A DNA stretch of 53,158 bases from Halomicronema sp. CCY15110 (GCF_016888165.1 NZ_JACSWC010000252.1:1-53158); one strand, 5' to 3'; counted from the first letter of the stretch, positions 1-9,319 are shown. Numbers and translations: made by a program. Notes: generated by a model from the sequence alone, not told the origin.

Positions 1-252
1 TGAGGCCATCTTTCAGGGATGGTCACTAGCCCAGGAGGGATTTATGTGTACTTAGTAGCCCAGTTTTGGGAGAGGGACTTGCTCCGGCTCCCCTGCTCCT
101 GTTCTGGTAGAAGGGATTGGGGGATGAGGGGTTGGGTTAGCGAAGTATATAAGTACCCAATTCTGGGGAGCAATCTCCCTTGAACTTTCCCTGGGATGGG
201 AGCATTTAGGCGGACACGACGCTGGAAATGGCTGGAAATTACAGGCCACTTT
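1..252. other. non-coding start of window, G-rich repeat-like
   Basis: I see no credible gene in this stretch. Two loosely similar G-rich segments (54-72 and 152-170, about 14 of 19 bases alike, pattern AGTA-CCCA-TT-TGGG-AG) suggest a decayed dispersed non-coding repeat. The open frames here are short and have no recognisable domains. It lies beyond the 3' end of the LysR gene. Confidence 0.4.
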
Positions 253-1146
253 TCACCCCTGTGCCCCAATCTGCTCAGCCAAAAAGTCCACGAGCAACTG
301 CACTTTCGTGGAGAGATGACGATTCACCGGGTACAGCACGCAAATCGAGATGTTGGGCGCTTCGTAAGCGGGCATGAGCTGTTGTAAGCGGCCAGCGGCC
401 AGATCGCCCTGCACGATGAACCGAGGCAGCAAGGTAATGCCCACCCCCTGCACGGCGGCGGCTTGTAAAACTTCCCCATTGTTGGCGCAGAGAGGGCCAG
501 AAATCGTGATTTTATGTTCACCGTCGGGGCCAATGAGCGTCCACTGGTTATCGGTGGCGAGGTGGCCGTAGGCGAGGCAGGGGTGGTCGGCCAAATCGCT
601 GGGAATTCGGGGCGGTTGGCGATCGCGCAAATAATCGGGCGCGGCGCACAAAATCACGGGCGCAGGTGCTAACGCTTGCACAATCAGGTTCGCCATCGGG
701 GTGGGACGGGCGATACGCAGGGTCACGTCAAAGCCTTCATCGATCGGATCGATGAAGCGATCGCTCAGACTCAGCTCCACGTGCAAGTCGGGATACTGCT
801 GCAAAAACTGCGCCAGCAGCGGCGACAAATAGCGAGTGCCAAAGGTCATCGGCGCATTGATACGGAGTTGCCCTTGGGGCTTTGTTTGCAAGTCAGAAAC
901 CGCGAGTTCGGCCTCGGCAACATCCGCCAAAATGGCGATACACCGCTCATAAAAGGCCAAGCCCGTGGCGGTGGGGGTCACTCTGCGAGTCGTGCGCTGG
1001 AGTAATTGGACTTGGAGCGCCGCCTCCAAATTCATCACGAGTTTATTCACCGCTGATCGCGATAGCCCCATCTCCCGAGCGGCGGCGGCAAATCCCCCGG
1101 CTTCGACAACTTGGGTAAAGGCGCGCATACTTTCAAATTTATCCAT
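253..1146 (-). CDS. LysR-family transcriptional regulator
   Basis: A 297-residue DNA-binding regulator of the LysR family. The N-terminus has the family helix-turn-helix (residues about 3-62: [13 protein letters not shown], then [16 protein letters not shown]), followed by an effector-binding domain of the periplasmic-binding-protein fold (about 88-290). Length is normal for the family. I chose the ATG at 1146 because the family alignment starts at [10 protein letters not shown]; an upstream in-frame start at 1179 would add a non-conserved leader. It is divergent from the pirin gene, with a perfect LysR-type dyad between them, so it probably controls pirin and itself. Its effector cannot be deduced. 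It resembles the subgroup near quinone or aromatic-stress regulators, but that is inference. Confidence 0.92.
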   Translation of the reverse strand: MDKFESMRAFTQVVEAGGFAAAAREMGLSRSAVNKLVMNLEAALQVQLLQRTTRRVTPTATGLAFYERCIAILADVAEAELAVSDLQTKPQGQLRINAPMTFGTRYLSPLLAQFLQQYPDLHVELSLSDRFIDPIDEGFDVTLRIARPTPMANLIVQALAPAPVILCAAPDYLRDRQPPRIPSDLADHPCLAYGHLATDNQWTLIGPDGEHKITISGPLCANNGEVLQAAAVQGVGITLLPRFIVQGDLAAGRLQQLMPAYEAPNISICVLYPVNRHLSTKVQLLVDFLAEQIGAQG

Positions 1147-1175
1147 TCGATTGTCGATCAAAAAGAAACAAACAG

Positions 1176-1188
1176 TCAATTAAATTGA
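1176..1188. promoter_or_regulatory. LysR-box candidate operator (T-N11-A dyad)
   Basis: TCAATTAAATTGA is a perfect 6-bp inverted repeat around a single central base and fits the LysR-type T-N11-A consensus exactly. It lies 30 bp upstream of the LysR start and immediately before the pirin -35 box, the usual place for an activator site. Confidence 0.7.
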
Positions 1189-1191
1189 GTA

Positions 1192-1220
1192 TTGTCTTTT
1201 TCTTGGGGCCATTACATAAT
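1192..1220 (+). promoter_or_regulatory. predicted sigma70-type promoter of the pirin gene
   Basis: The -35 TTGTCT (1192-1197) and -10 CATAAT (1215-1220) are separated by exactly 17 bp, predicting transcription from about 1227. The LysR dyad ends four bases before the -35 box. Confidence 0.6.
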
Positions 1221-1266
1221 AAAGCCAGTGATATTCATTCCGACGCCAAATTTAAGGAGGTGTCTC

Positions 1267-1971
1267 ATGATTAACCTGCGACCCGGTAGCGATCGCGGCA
1301 AAGCGAACTTTGGTTGGCTCGACAGCCGTCATACCTTTTCCTTTGGCAATTACTACGATCCTTCGCACATGGGCTTTGGCACCTTGCGCGTGATCAACGA
1401 AGACAAGGTCACGCCAGGACAAGGCTTTTCGACCCATGGCCACCGCGATATGGAAATTATTTCCTACGTTTTAGACGGCAGCTTGGCCCATAAGGACAAC
1501 ATTGGCAATGGCTCCATTATCCGTCCCGGCGACGTGCAGCGGATGTCGGCGGGCACGGGCATCCTGCACAGCGAGTACAACGCCTCAGACACTGACCCCG
1601 TCCACTTTTTGCAAATCTGGGTGTTGCCAGCCGCCCAGGGGATTGAGCCCAGCTACGAGCAAACTTACTTTGCCCCGGAGGATAAGCAAAATCAACTGCG
1701 GCTGGTGGGTTCCCAGGAAGGGCGCGCCGGCTCGGTCACCATTCACCAAGATCTGGATTTGTATGCCACGGTGTTGCAGCCTGAGGCGGCGGTCACCCAT
1801 ACCCTCGCGGCGCATCGGCAGGCTTGGGTACAGGTGGCAAAAGGGGCCATCCAGCTCAATGGCCATGACCTGACAGCGGGTGATGGGGCGGCGGTGTCTG
1901 AAGCGATCGCGCTGACCCTAACCGGAACCAGTGAAGATGCCGAAGTGCTGCTGTTTGATATGGCGGCATAG
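1267..1971 (+). CDS. pirin family protein
   Basis: A 234-residue bicupin of the pirin family, cytoplasmic, binding one metal ion in the N-terminal cupin. The four metal ligands of pirins are visible at H57 and H59 (THGHRDME), H101 and E103 (GILHSEYN). Some bacterial pirins show quercetin 2,3-dioxygenase activity and others bind metabolic enzymes or regulators, so the reaction here is open. The ATG at 1267 is supported by an AAGGAGG ribosome-binding site at 1254-1260; an upstream in-frame TTG would add an unconserved leader. The divergent LysR gene is its likely regulator, and LysR-pirin pairs are common in bacteria. Confidence 0.93.
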   Translation: MINLRPGSDRGKANFGWLDSRHTFSFGNYYDPSHMGFGTLRVINEDKVTPGQGFSTHGHRDMEIISYVLDGSLAHKDNIGNGSIIRPGDVQRMSAGTGILHSEYNASDTDPVHFLQIWVLPAAQGIEPSYEQTYFAPEDKQNQLRLVGSQEGRAGSVTIHQDLDLYATVLQPEAAVTHTLAAHRQAWVQVAKGAIQLNGHDLTAGDGAAVSEAIALTLTGTSEDAEVLLFDMAA

Positions 1972-2011
1972 ACACCCTTGGCGTCAGTCCAGGCACATTT
2001 TCACCGTCTGG

Positions 2012-2068
2012 TTGACCCGACAAGTTTGGGCGTCAATAATTTGATCGCCCAAGTTCGTAAGGGCGATC
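2012..2068 (+). promoter_or_regulatory. predicted promoter and 5' hairpin of the CDGSH gene
   Basis: TTGACC (2012-2017) and AATAAT (2035-2040) are 17 bp apart and form a good sigma70-type promoter. Right after the predicted start point an 8-bp stem (GATCGCCC 2043-2050 with GGGCGATC 2061-2068, loop of 10) would form in the mRNA leader. The right arm overlaps a HIP1 octamer, so the stem may be incidental. Confidence 0.5.
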
Positions 2069-2133
2069 GCCCCGCTCAATCCATTTGAGTTAGGGGCGAC
2101 CGCCCCCACATTTACCCAGAGGAGAACAACATC

Positions 2134-2370
2134 ATGGAAACCCCCAACATTGCGGCTAAGCAGCCCCAAGTCATGGAGCTAGAGGCCGGTAACTACTGGT
2201 ATTGCACCTGTGGCAATTCTGACAACCAACCCTTTTGCAACGGTGCCCACCAAGACACTGGCTTCACCCCCATGAAATTTACCGTTGAGGAGAAAAAGCA
2301 AGTTGCCTTGTGTCAGTGTAAACAAACGGGGAATGCGCCCTTTTGTGACGGCTCCCACGCCAAGTTATAA
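2134..2370 (+). CDS. CDGSH iron-sulphur domain protein
   Basis: A 78-residue protein with two CDGSH-type zinc-finger motifs, each with the C-x-C...C-x2-x-H spacing that binds a redox-active [2Fe-2S] cluster through three cysteines and one histidine. The motifs are CTCGNSDNQPFCNGAH and CQCKQTGNAPFCDGSH; the first has Asn where the name-giving Asp usually is. No membrane anchor is present, unlike eukaryotic mitoNEET, so it should be soluble. A GAGGAG ribosome-binding site sits 8-10 bp before the ATG. It may act in electron transfer or cluster trafficking. It lies after pirin with its own predicted promoter, so it need not be in the same operon. Confidence 0.93.
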   Translation: METPNIAAKQPQVMELEAGNYWYCTCGNSDNQPFCNGAHQDTGFTPMKFTVEEKKQVALCQCKQTGNAPFCDGSHAKL

Positions 2371-2519
2371 GCGGTTAAGTGAGCCCGGCGGCTAGGCGCT
2401 AATGAGGCGGCGATCGGTCACGACTTTTGCCGAACATTCGGTAGTGTAGCTGATGTCGATCAAGACCGATCGCCTCTGAAATTTTGCCCATTCGCGAGCA
2501 CCGCCATTGTGAAGCAGAA

Positions 2520-3968
2520 TCAACGGGGTGAATGCTTCGGCTGAGTCTGTTGATCGAGAACGTCTACTTCTTGCAGGGTGGTGAGTGGGTTGTCTTGCTC
2601 AGACCGCTGAATGTAGTTGACCTTTAGCTCCTCCAAAAGATCCGACAGCAGATCCTGCAATTCTTCCGAATTGGCGTGGGTCTGGAGTTCTTGGCCGAGG
2701 GCCTGGCGAAACTCCCGACTGAGCTGATCGAGCAGCATACGCCCCTCATCGTCGGTGTAGGATTGGGCCAGCACATCCACACTGGCCTGGGCCAGGTAGT
2801 CGGCCATCCCATCGACGGCATCGTCGGGCAGGGAGTCGAAGCCGGGTAATTGCCGCAACCCCGTGTAAATGTCGCCGCCCAACAAGGCCTGTCGCAAACT
2901 GTGGCGCAGGAGCTGTTCCAGATCCGGTTTGACGCTGGGCATCACCCGCAAGAGGATGACTTGCAGCAGGCGATCGGTAATTTGGTCTAACTTAGCCGAG
3001 TCGCCAATGCGCGTGTAGGTGGCATCGGCCTGCTGGTTGTTCAGCATGCCCCCCGATCGCACAGTAGTTTGGGTCTGATTAATCAACCGCACCATGGCAA
3101 ACTTGGAGACGCGATCGGCCAGATAGGCCGCCGGTTCGTGGGTCACCTGACCAATCAGATTTTCCACATTTAACAGATGAGTGCGATGCGACCGCACCGC
3201 TAGGGGCAGCAGCCTGAGCCAGCGCCAAAAGGGCAATATCAGCGGCAGCTCGTACCAGCGACGGGCGAGAGCCACGCCCCAACTGATTTCGGCATGGCGG
3301 CGGCTAATAATGAGCGTTCTGATGAGTAGCTCTGTAGCAAAAAAGGCGATGAAGACAATATCTAATCGCCAAAAATCATCCACAAATTGTCCTGTGGGCA
3401 GGGTTTGACGAAAGTAATTGCGCTGCAATAACGGCACGAGTTGAGTGTCGATATATTGCTCGGCGGTCGGCCAGCCGATGCGCTGTAGGTAGTCCGCTCG
3501 CCAAAACTGTTGAAAGGCGCGATCGGCAGAATTGATATCGGTAAAATCTTGAATGCGGCGCTTGAGTCGGGCAAATGTTGTGATTTGGCCCGAGGCTAAG
3601 TAGGGGTTCTCATCAATCAGGCTGGTGCTTTGCTGACGGAGATCGGCTAACTGGCGCTCAACGTCCAGATCATTGAAATCAGCGGTCGCTAACGTCGCTC
3701 TGAGAGTAGAGATGTCCTCTAAATACTCCTGAGTAACGGGATGCGGCTCAATGCCTTTAAGCGGATCATAGAGCTTGACCAGACCGGGCAAGTAAACCTG
3801 ATAAATATGTCGTAATGGCACGTAGGTGAGGTTGAAAAATACCAGTAGCAGATTAACCGCGATCGCGATCGCGGTGGTCTGAGACCATCGCCTTCCCCAA
3901 CGTTCAAAACGAGAATTGCTTGGACTGGTAACCGCCGTTTCTAACTGCATATCTTCAACTGACGTCAT
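2520..3968 (-). CDS. conserved membrane protein of unknown function
   Basis: A 482-residue protein starting at the ATG at 3968 (a TTG two codons upstream is less likely). I recognise the general type from cyanobacterial genomes but no function. Hydrophobic segments are at about residues 31-50, 205-225 and 243-260; the last two are joined by a short Arg/Trp-rich stretch (LILPFWRWLRLLPLAV) that recalls the sensor-paddle region of ion-channel-like proteins. Residues about 75-190 and 330-480 are charged and probably cytoplasmic helices. It stands alone between the CDGSH gene and a permease. An ion-transport-like role is possible but not shown. Confidence 0.75.
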   Translation of the reverse strand: MTSVEDMQLETAVTSPSNSRFERWGRRWSQTTAIAIAVNLLLVFFNLTYVPLRHIYQVYLPGLVKLYDPLKGIEPHPVTQEYLEDISTLRATLATADFNDLDVERQLADLRQQSTSLIDENPYLASGQITTFARLKRRIQDFTDINSADRAFQQFWRADYLQRIGWPTAEQYIDTQLVPLLQRNYFRQTLPTGQFVDDFWRLDIVFIAFFATELLIRTLIISRRHAEISWGVALARRWYELPLILPFWRWLRLLPLAVRSHRTHLLNVENLIGQVTHEPAAYLADRVSKFAMVRLINQTQTTVRSGGMLNNQQADATYTRIGDSAKLDQITDRLLQVILLRVMPSVKPDLEQLLRHSLRQALLGGDIYTGLRQLPGFDSLPDDAVDGMADYLAQASVDVLAQSYTDDEGRMLLDQLSREFRQALGQELQTHANSEELQDLLSDLLEELKVNYIQRSEQDNPLTTLQEVDVLDQQTQPKHSPR

Positions 3969-4595
3969 ACTCAAAAATAAAATTAAATTCTCTCAAAACT
4001 GACGAAACAGCATCAAAACGCTGACATCTGCTCAAAGAAATGACTGATGCGGGTGGCAAAAAATAAAAACGAGAAAATAAAAATAACTGAATCCGAAAAC
4101 CTATAACAGAAATAATCAGCAAAAATGCAGACGCGATAAATCTTCTGCCTTACTGCAATCTACAAGAATGGATTGTCCCCTTAATCCCTCAACTGATGGA
4201 GACTTGCCGCGTATGTTCTCTGCTCATAGGTAGAAAAGTAGCACCGGTAACTTGCCGGATCTAGCCGCATCAACGTCGCCAAAATCAGACCAGAAGTTTG
4301 AAAAATCTCCCCTGTTATGCAGATGTAAACTCACGGGGAAAACCTTAACTTGCTAGTACTCAACGGCATAAGTCGCGACACCGATCCGCCCACCCTGCGG
4401 GAAGAGCAAAGCTTTACATCCCTACAGCCATGCTGTGCGGCCAACGTATCCCGCCATTTCACCATTTTGTGAGCGATCGCGCCCTCTCCAGCCATGCTCA
4501 AGGATGCACTCAAACCCCAAATAATCAAAGCTGCCTATTTGTCGGCGACCCCACCCACTACCACCATCCCCTTGCCGTTCTAACCCGTGATCACC
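3969..4595. other. intergenic region between divergent genes, no gene seen
   Basis: About 630 bp between two divergently transcribed membrane-protein genes. The first 200 bp are AT-rich with A-tracts, as expected of a promoter region for the leftward gene. I found no convincing -35/-10 pair for the permease, no tRNA and no known riboswitch. Confidence 0.45.
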
Positions 4596-5828
4596 ATGCC
4601 CGATCAATCCTTCTGGACTCTCTACAGCGAAGCCGTTCTCACCTCCCTCAGCTATTTCTGGAAAGCCCTGTGGGCCTTTATTTTGGGGTATGGCATCAGT
4701 AGCCTGATTCAGGTGTTTGTGACCCGCGATCGCATGCAACAAGCCATGGGCGAAGCGGGCCGCGGCAGTGTCGCATTGGGCGCGTTCTTCGGGTTCATTT
4801 CCAGCTCTTGCAGCTTTGCTGCCCTCTCGACCACCAAATCACTGTTCAAAAAAGGAGCCGGATTTGTCCCGGCGATGTCCTTTTTGCTCGCCTCCACCAA
4901 TCTGGTAATCGAACTGGGCATCATCATCGCCGTCTTTTTGGGCTGGCAGTTCGTCGTCGGCGAATATGTCGGCGGCATTTTGCTCATCCTGTTCGCTTGG
5001 CTGGGCTATCGGTTCACCCGCCCCAAACAGATGATTCGTCAGGCTCGCCATCGTCTCAACGATCGCGAAGGCATGAATGACAGCAACGCCCAGCAGCTCG
5101 ACTGGCAAGACAAAATCCAGACCCTCGACGGGTGGCGACAGGTAGCCCGCAAATACTTCATGGAATGGGGCATGGTCTGGAAAGACGTGACGGTCGGGTT
5201 TACTATTGCGGGCATTATCGCAGCCTTTGTGCCCCCCATCTTTTTTGAAACGCTGTTTATTGGTGCCGGACAAGACAGCAGCACCCTCAGTTTTTTCGCC
5301 GTTTTACAGAACATTATTATTGGTCCGATCGCGGCATTTTTCACCTTCATTGGCTCCATGGGCAACATTCCGTTGGCGGCGATTCTTTATAACAACGGAG
5401 TTAGCTTTGGCGGCGTCATGGCGTTTATTTTCAGTGACCTCGTGGTGTTGCCCGTGATTCGTATCAACGCCAAATACTACGGCTGGAAGATGGCCTTCTA
5501 CATCTTAGGTTTGCTGTTTGGCTCCCTAATTGCTACGTCACTGATGCTGCATTATGGCTTCTCGCTATTGGACATTTTGCCAGAGAGCACAGGCGGAACA
5601 GCGACTGGCGAAAATCGATTTGCGATCGACTATACGTTCTTCTTAAATCTTCTCTTTTTGGCCATCACGGGCGGGCTAGCCTGGCTGAAATATACCGGCG
5701 ATTCAAAAGGTCATCACCACCATCATCACGGTGATAAAGACAGCATTGAGCAAATCCTATTTTGGCTTGCGATGGCATCCTACCTCTGGTTAGCGGGTGG
5801 GCTAGTCACGAACTATTTCATTGCCTAA
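4596..5828 (+). CDS. permease of the DUF318/UPF0718 (ArsP-like) family
   Basis: A 410-residue integral membrane protein with about eight to ten hydrophobic helices in two halves separated by a charged cytoplasmic loop (about residues 142-192). The signature FGFISSSCSFAALS (about 67-80) corresponds to the cysteine-serine motif of this permease family, whose best-studied members (ArsP) export organoarsenicals; others are linked to metals or are uncharacterised. A run of six histidines (GHHHHHHGDKDS) lies in the loop before the last helix and suggests metal binding or sensing. The ATG at 4596 is preferred to the GTG at 4587; neither has a strong ribosome-binding site. No ars genes are adjacent, so the substrate is unknown. 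Confidence 0.85.
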   Translation: MPDQSFWTLYSEAVLTSLSYFWKALWAFILGYGISSLIQVFVTRDRMQQAMGEAGRGSVALGAFFGFISSSCSFAALSTTKSLFKKGAGFVPAMSFLLASTNLVIELGIIIAVFLGWQFVVGEYVGGILLILFAWLGYRFTRPKQMIRQARHRLNDREGMNDSNAQQLDWQDKIQTLDGWRQVARKYFMEWGMVWKDVTVGFTIAGIIAAFVPPIFFETLFIGAGQDSSTLSFFAVLQNIIIGPIAAFFTFIGSMGNIPLAAILYNNGVSFGGVMAFIFSDLVVLPVIRINAKYYGWKMAFYILGLLFGSLIATSLMLHYGFSLLDILPESTGGTATGENRFAIDYTFFLNLLFLAITGGLAWLKYTGDSKGHHHHHHGDKDSIEQILFWLAMASYLWLAGGLVTNYFIA

Positions 5829-5879
5829 CAAGGCCAGCATGACTCGACCAGAGAGAAAGACACCCATCAACGTTGTGGC

Positions 5880-5909
5880 AGAGAACGACAGACTCATTGG
5901 TCGTTCTCT
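5880..5909. terminator. hairpin downstream of the permease gene
   Basis: A perfect 10-bp stem (5880-5889 AGAGAACGAC with 5900-5909 GTCGTTCTCT) and a 10-nt loop lie 51 bp after the permease stop. No T-tract follows on the plus strand, so it may end transcription weakly or stabilise the mRNA. Confidence 0.4.
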
Positions 5910-5986
5910 TGGAAAAATCCCTACCCACGCTTATGAATGGGGATTGAATCAATCGGCGCTGAAATCGTGTTCCTGATCAGCCGATT

Positions 5987-6034
5987 TTCGACTTCTCTCA
6001 ACCTTTCTATCTTTAAGGGTTGAGAGAAGTCGAA
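5987..6034. repeat. dispersed hairpin repeat, copy 1 (convergent intergenic)
   Basis: A perfect 17-bp inverted repeat (TTCGACTTCTCTCAACC 5987-6003 and its complement 6018-6034) with a 14-nt loop. A related hairpin occurs at 11,864-11,914. Both lie between convergent genes, so they could act as bidirectional terminators. Similar GTTGAG-GAAGTCGAA palindromes recur in many bacterial genomes as REP-like elements. Confidence 0.75.
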
Positions 6035-6084
6035 GCCCAATCTACAGGTGTCTTTAAAACTAGCTACTAACGACAGGACAGCTA

Positions 6085-7485
6085 CTATTCCGGCAAATTT
6101 CGCGGTGGTACCCCATCGCCTTCGTAGAACTTGTGCTCTAACTTGCCGAGCCACAGCCATAGGGCTCCGGCGACAATCGGCAGCCCGGTGAACAATGAGC
6201 CCACTGTGAGAGATAGCGTCCCGGTCAGGGCAATGCTTAAGGGGATGAGGGACCAGATGAGAGCACTGAGGATAAGTGCCCCCCGGCGCAGCTTTTTGAT
6301 ATTGGCCAGGGCGGGGCGGCAGCTACCGCAATGTTGCGTGTGGGAATGGTAGCGATCGAGCAGAGCGGGTTTTGACCACTCCGCCGGGAGTGACTGACCA
6401 GGAAATGGATCGGCGTTAAAGTCGCTGACCCACTGACGAAAGGCCATGACATAGCGATCGGCAGGGGTCGGCAGATAACACGCTTGAGCGTAGGATTTAT
6501 TCCCGGCTTTCTCCAACATTCTTTCTTGAATGTGCAGAAAAATCTGGTCATCTTCGAGGACGCGGTTATTGCCGATGTGGCTGTACCAGCGGGGCGTCAA
6601 CTTAATGAAGAAGCTGGGTAGCTTGGACGAAAACTTGAAGGGGAACCGAGCAAACAAGCGGCACTCACCCTTCCGAGTGGGCACCGCATAGACCACCGTC
6701 AGGGTACGACCAAATTGCTTTGAGGTCAGGTCGTGGTACATCAGCGAAGGGGCGACAAACGTGGTGTTTTGAGTTCCCAACTTCCCTTTGCGCGGCCCCT
6801 CGGGCCAGATGCCGGTGAAGCCTTGCTTACCCGCTGTCAACACATCCATTTGCATCGGCGCGGCATTCTCCCGTTTGCCTACCGTTTTGTGATGGGTGTA
6901 GGGAATATGACTGGCATCTAAAACGTTTTCGAGCAGGGTGAGGGCGTCATAGGGCAGATCGCGAAAGGTATTGAGCAGTACCCAACCATCGGGCTCTTCC
7001 TCCAGGGCAGGGATGCCGGGAACCACTACCTGATCGGCATTTTCGGCTTTGCCGGGGTAAACAAACAGCAACCCCTGATCGGTCGTCGTCGGCAAGGAAG
7101 CGACACAAGCCCGATTAGAATGCTGGGCCTCTAATTCGGGGGCTGCTTGGGGAATGTGTTCGCAGGCTCCATTACCCGCAAAGGCCCAGCCGTGGTATGG
7201 ACACTCCAGTAATCCCGATTCGTTGACTCGCCCCTCTGACAAGGGGGCCAAGCGATGGGGACACTGGTCGGCAAACACTCGCCAGGTACTGCCCTGGGGA
7301 TCCCACCAGATGACCAGGTCTTGCTCTAGCAGGGTGAAGCGCGTGGGGCGAGTTTTGTCGAGATCTTCAACATAGTGGACGGGGTACCAGGCTTCGGCCC
7401 AGTCAAAGTGCTCAGCATCCGGCCCGCCTGCAGGCAGGGTCTCAGCAATCTGGTTGAGCTTAGCTGTGTCTTGGGTAACCGTCAT
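6085..7485 (-). CDS. Rieske [2Fe-2S] oxygenase, pheophorbide a oxygenase/Tic55-like
   Basis: A 466-residue non-heme iron oxygenase. The Rieske cluster ligands are C75-x-H77 and C95-x2-H98; the mononuclear iron ligands are D190, H193 and H198 (NVLDASHIPYTHH). Near the C-terminus is a C-x2-C motif (HCGSCRPAL), typical of the PaO/Tic55/choline-monooxygenase-like plant and cyanobacterial branch and a possible thioredoxin target. Two hydrophobic segments follow (about 408-455), giving a membrane anchor. This domain order is that of chlorophyll-catabolic pheophorbide a oxygenase and chloroplast Tic55, so the substrate may be a chlorophyll derivative, but cyanobacterial members are mostly untested. 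The ATG at 7485 agrees with the conserved N-terminus. It is a single gene convergent with the permease. Confidence 0.9.
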   Translation of the reverse strand: MTVTQDTAKLNQIAETLPAGGPDAEHFDWAEAWYPVHYVEDLDKTRPTRFTLLEQDLVIWWDPQGSTWRVFADQCPHRLAPLSEGRVNESGLLECPYHGWAFAGNGACEHIPQAAPELEAQHSNRACVASLPTTTDQGLLFVYPGKAENADQVVVPGIPALEEEPDGWVLLNTFRDLPYDALTLLENVLDASHIPYTHHKTVGKRENAAPMQMDVLTAGKQGFTGIWPEGPRKGKLGTQNTTFVAPSLMYHDLTSKQFGRTLTVVYAVPTRKGECRLFARFPFKFSSKLPSFFIKLTPRWYSHIGNNRVLEDDQIFLHIQERMLEKAGNKSYAQACYLPTPADRYVMAFRQWVSDFNADPFPGQSLPAEWSKPALLDRYHSHTQHCGSCRPALANIKKLRRGALILSALIWSLIPLSIALTGTLSLTVGSLFTGLPIVAGALWLWLGKLEHKFYEGDGVPPRNLPE

Positions 7486-7579
7486 ATTTTTGAGGACTCA
7501 CAATGGTGCTTCCTCTATTGTGTTACATAACTTCACTGACTGACAGACAAAATACTCGTGGTCATGGCGGCCAGCTTGA

Positions 7580-8491
7580 TCAGTCCCAGGGGTGCTGGCG
7601 AGCTTCGTTGACGATCCATTGTGCTTCTTCGAGGGAGATTCGGTAGCGAGTGCTCAGCAATTGAGGGATGCGATCGCAGGCCCGATTGGGGTTAACATCC
7701 GGCTGCTGGCCAAAGGTCGGTAGAGCCACATGACACAACAGCGGCGAGGGCTGGGCGGCTAGTTGAAAGGGTTCAAGATTGAGCACATCTCGTAAATTGA
7801 TGAAAAACAGCAGCGCGCTGCTGAGATTTGCCTCGCTGAAATTGGCTCGGCTGAGGAGCGTACAGTTGAGGTCGGCTCCGCTAAGGTTGGCCTGCCGAAA
7901 GTCAGCACCGCTGAGGTTGGCATATCGAAAATTTGCCTCGCTCAGGTTGGCGTATCGCAGTGAGGCATTACTGAGGTTGGTGCTGTTGAGGTTAGCCCTG
8001 ATCAGGTCGGCCCCATTCAAGTTAGCGCCGCTGAGGTTAGCCCCACTCAAGTCTGCCCCGTTCAGATCGGCTCCGTTGAGATTAGCGCCACTCAGGTTAG
8101 CCCCGCAGAGGGCAGCACCGCTAAAGTTAGCGCCGCTGAGGTTAGCCCCACTCAAGTCTGTTCCGTTCAGATCGACCTCGCTGAAATTAGCACCGCTCAG
8201 GTCGACGATCGCCGCATCTTGGTCGACGATGCGGTACTTGAACAGCAGGGAGAGTCCACCCAGTACTGCGGCGATCGCCCCAATATCGCTGAGCGGGATG
8301 GAGTGCTCTAAAGGCGTCAGGATAGTGCTGTCATTCTGGTCAGGACGGGCGCGATCGCTTTGCCCTTGATGCCCAGTGAGTGACCATAGCGACCATCCGA
8401 TCCCCAGGAAGACGGAAGTCGCGATCGCCCCAATAACCCATCGGCTATGAGATCTTTGCTGGGGTTGCCACCGCTTGAATCGTTCCCGCAT
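7580..8491 (-). CDS. membrane-anchored pentapeptide-repeat protein
   Basis: A 303-residue protein. Two hydrophobic segments (about residues 18-36 and 68-90) form a hairpin-like membrane anchor. A long array of A(D/N)LxX pentapeptide repeats follows, about 24 consecutive units from roughly residue 98 to 220, which would form a right-handed quadrilateral beta helix. The C-terminal 70 residues are not repetitive. The ATG at 8491 has a GGAGC ribosome-binding site; starts further upstream add a non-conserved segment. Such proteins are very abundant in cyanobacteria and mostly without known function. The repeat-driven base bias leaves a long but spurious open frame on the opposite strand. Confidence 0.9.
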   Translation of the reverse strand: MRERFKRWQPQQRSHSRWVIGAIATSVFLGIGWSLWSLTGHQGQSDRARPDQNDSTILTPLEHSIPLSDIGAIAAVLGGLSLLFKYRIVDQDAAIVDLSGANFSEVDLNGTDLSGANLSGANFSGAALCGANLSGANLNGADLNGADLSGANLSGANLNGADLIRANLNSTNLSNASLRYANLSEANFRYANLSGADFRQANLSGADLNCTLLSRANFSEANLSSALLFFINLRDVLNLEPFQLAAQPSPLLCHVALPTFGQQPDVNPNRACDRIPQLLSTRYRISLEEAQWIVNEARQHPWD

Positions 8492-8727
8492 GCCTGAGCT
8501 CCGTTCAATAGTGAGCCCATTATTGCTCCCCTCAATTGGCGACTCCCGAATCCTTAATGCCCGCTTAAAAACTAAACATGCTGACTTTAAAGTCCGCAAT
8601 AATGCCGTTTCAGCGCCATCTCAAAAGTTGGGTCGGCAGTCGCGCCAAAGCATTGAGCTCGCCCAGATTTCTCTCATGAACCTGACTCCGACACTGCGGA
8701 GAATCAACCGCTGGGGCAGAAATCTGC

Positions 8728-9243
8728 TTAAGCGTCTTCCGGGTTGTCGGCCTCAGTGCTGGGATTGCTGTCTGTCGGGGACGCTGGCTTGGTAGTCGCA
8801 GATGTATCAGCAACTGCCATCGAACTAGGGGGCTCGGGGGCGGGCGGTGGCGTAGGGGTTTCAGCCTTGGTTTTCTGAGATTTGAGCGCGGGGGGCTCAG
8901 CGTCAATACCCAGTTGCTTTTTTGCCTGGTAGAGCAGCGTGCCAGCGCCGGTGCCCACCGCCGACAAAGCCGACTGGCCGATTTCGGTGGCAGACTTTGA
9001 CTCAGTCTCACTACTGGCCTGTAGCCCTTCGTACCAGGCACGGGCCGACTGCCCCAACAGGATAGATTTTTGCCAAAACCATTCTGCCCCGACAAAGACC
9101 AGGCAAACCACCAACCAAAGGAGAACCCCAGTTTCCCGCAGGATGCTCCATGTCAAGGTGAGTGTTTTCTTGTAAGTGGCTCCGGTTTCAGCCGCAAAGA
9201 TGAGTTCGCCAACTTTTCCTGCTTGGCCTTTGATTTTTTCCAC
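8728..9243 (-). CDS. small membrane protein of unknown function
   Basis: A 171-residue protein I do not recognise. One clear transmembrane segment (about residues 39-58, ETGVLLWLVVCLVFVGAEWF) follows a short basic N-terminus; residues about 110-171 are Pro/Ala/Thr-rich and probably disordered. It starts with GTG at 9243, preceded by a GAGAGGG ribosome-binding site. It lies 76 bp after the glycosyltransferase gene on the same strand, so the two may be co-transcribed. An overlapping frame (8610-9095, same strand) has no domain-like features and is taken as a shadow. Confidence 0.75.
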   Translation of the reverse strand: MEKIKGQAGKVGELIFAAETGATYKKTLTLTWSILRETGVLLWLVVCLVFVGAEWFWQKSILLGQSARAWYEGLQASSETESKSATEIGQSALSAVGTGAGTLLYQAKKQLGIDAEPPALKSQKTKAETPTPPPAPEPPSSMAVADTSATTKPASPTDSNPSTEADNPEDA

Positions 9244-9319
9244 GATTTTGCCCTCTCAATACAGGATTCATCTTGGCATTGGCAGCGTCTTGACCGATCG
9301 CGCTTGCCGCCGTGAGCAA

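Noticed and set aside
7779-8369. 196-codon open frame on the plus strand antisense to the pentapeptide-repeat gene
   Set aside because: It is produced by the periodic base composition of the pentapeptide repeats; its translation is a low-complexity Leu/Arg/Ser/Ala pattern with no start signal.
8610-9095. 161-codon minus-strand frame overlapping the small membrane-protein gene
   Set aside because: The other frame has a clear transmembrane segment and ribosome-binding site; this one is Arg/Pro/Ser-rich shadow sequence.
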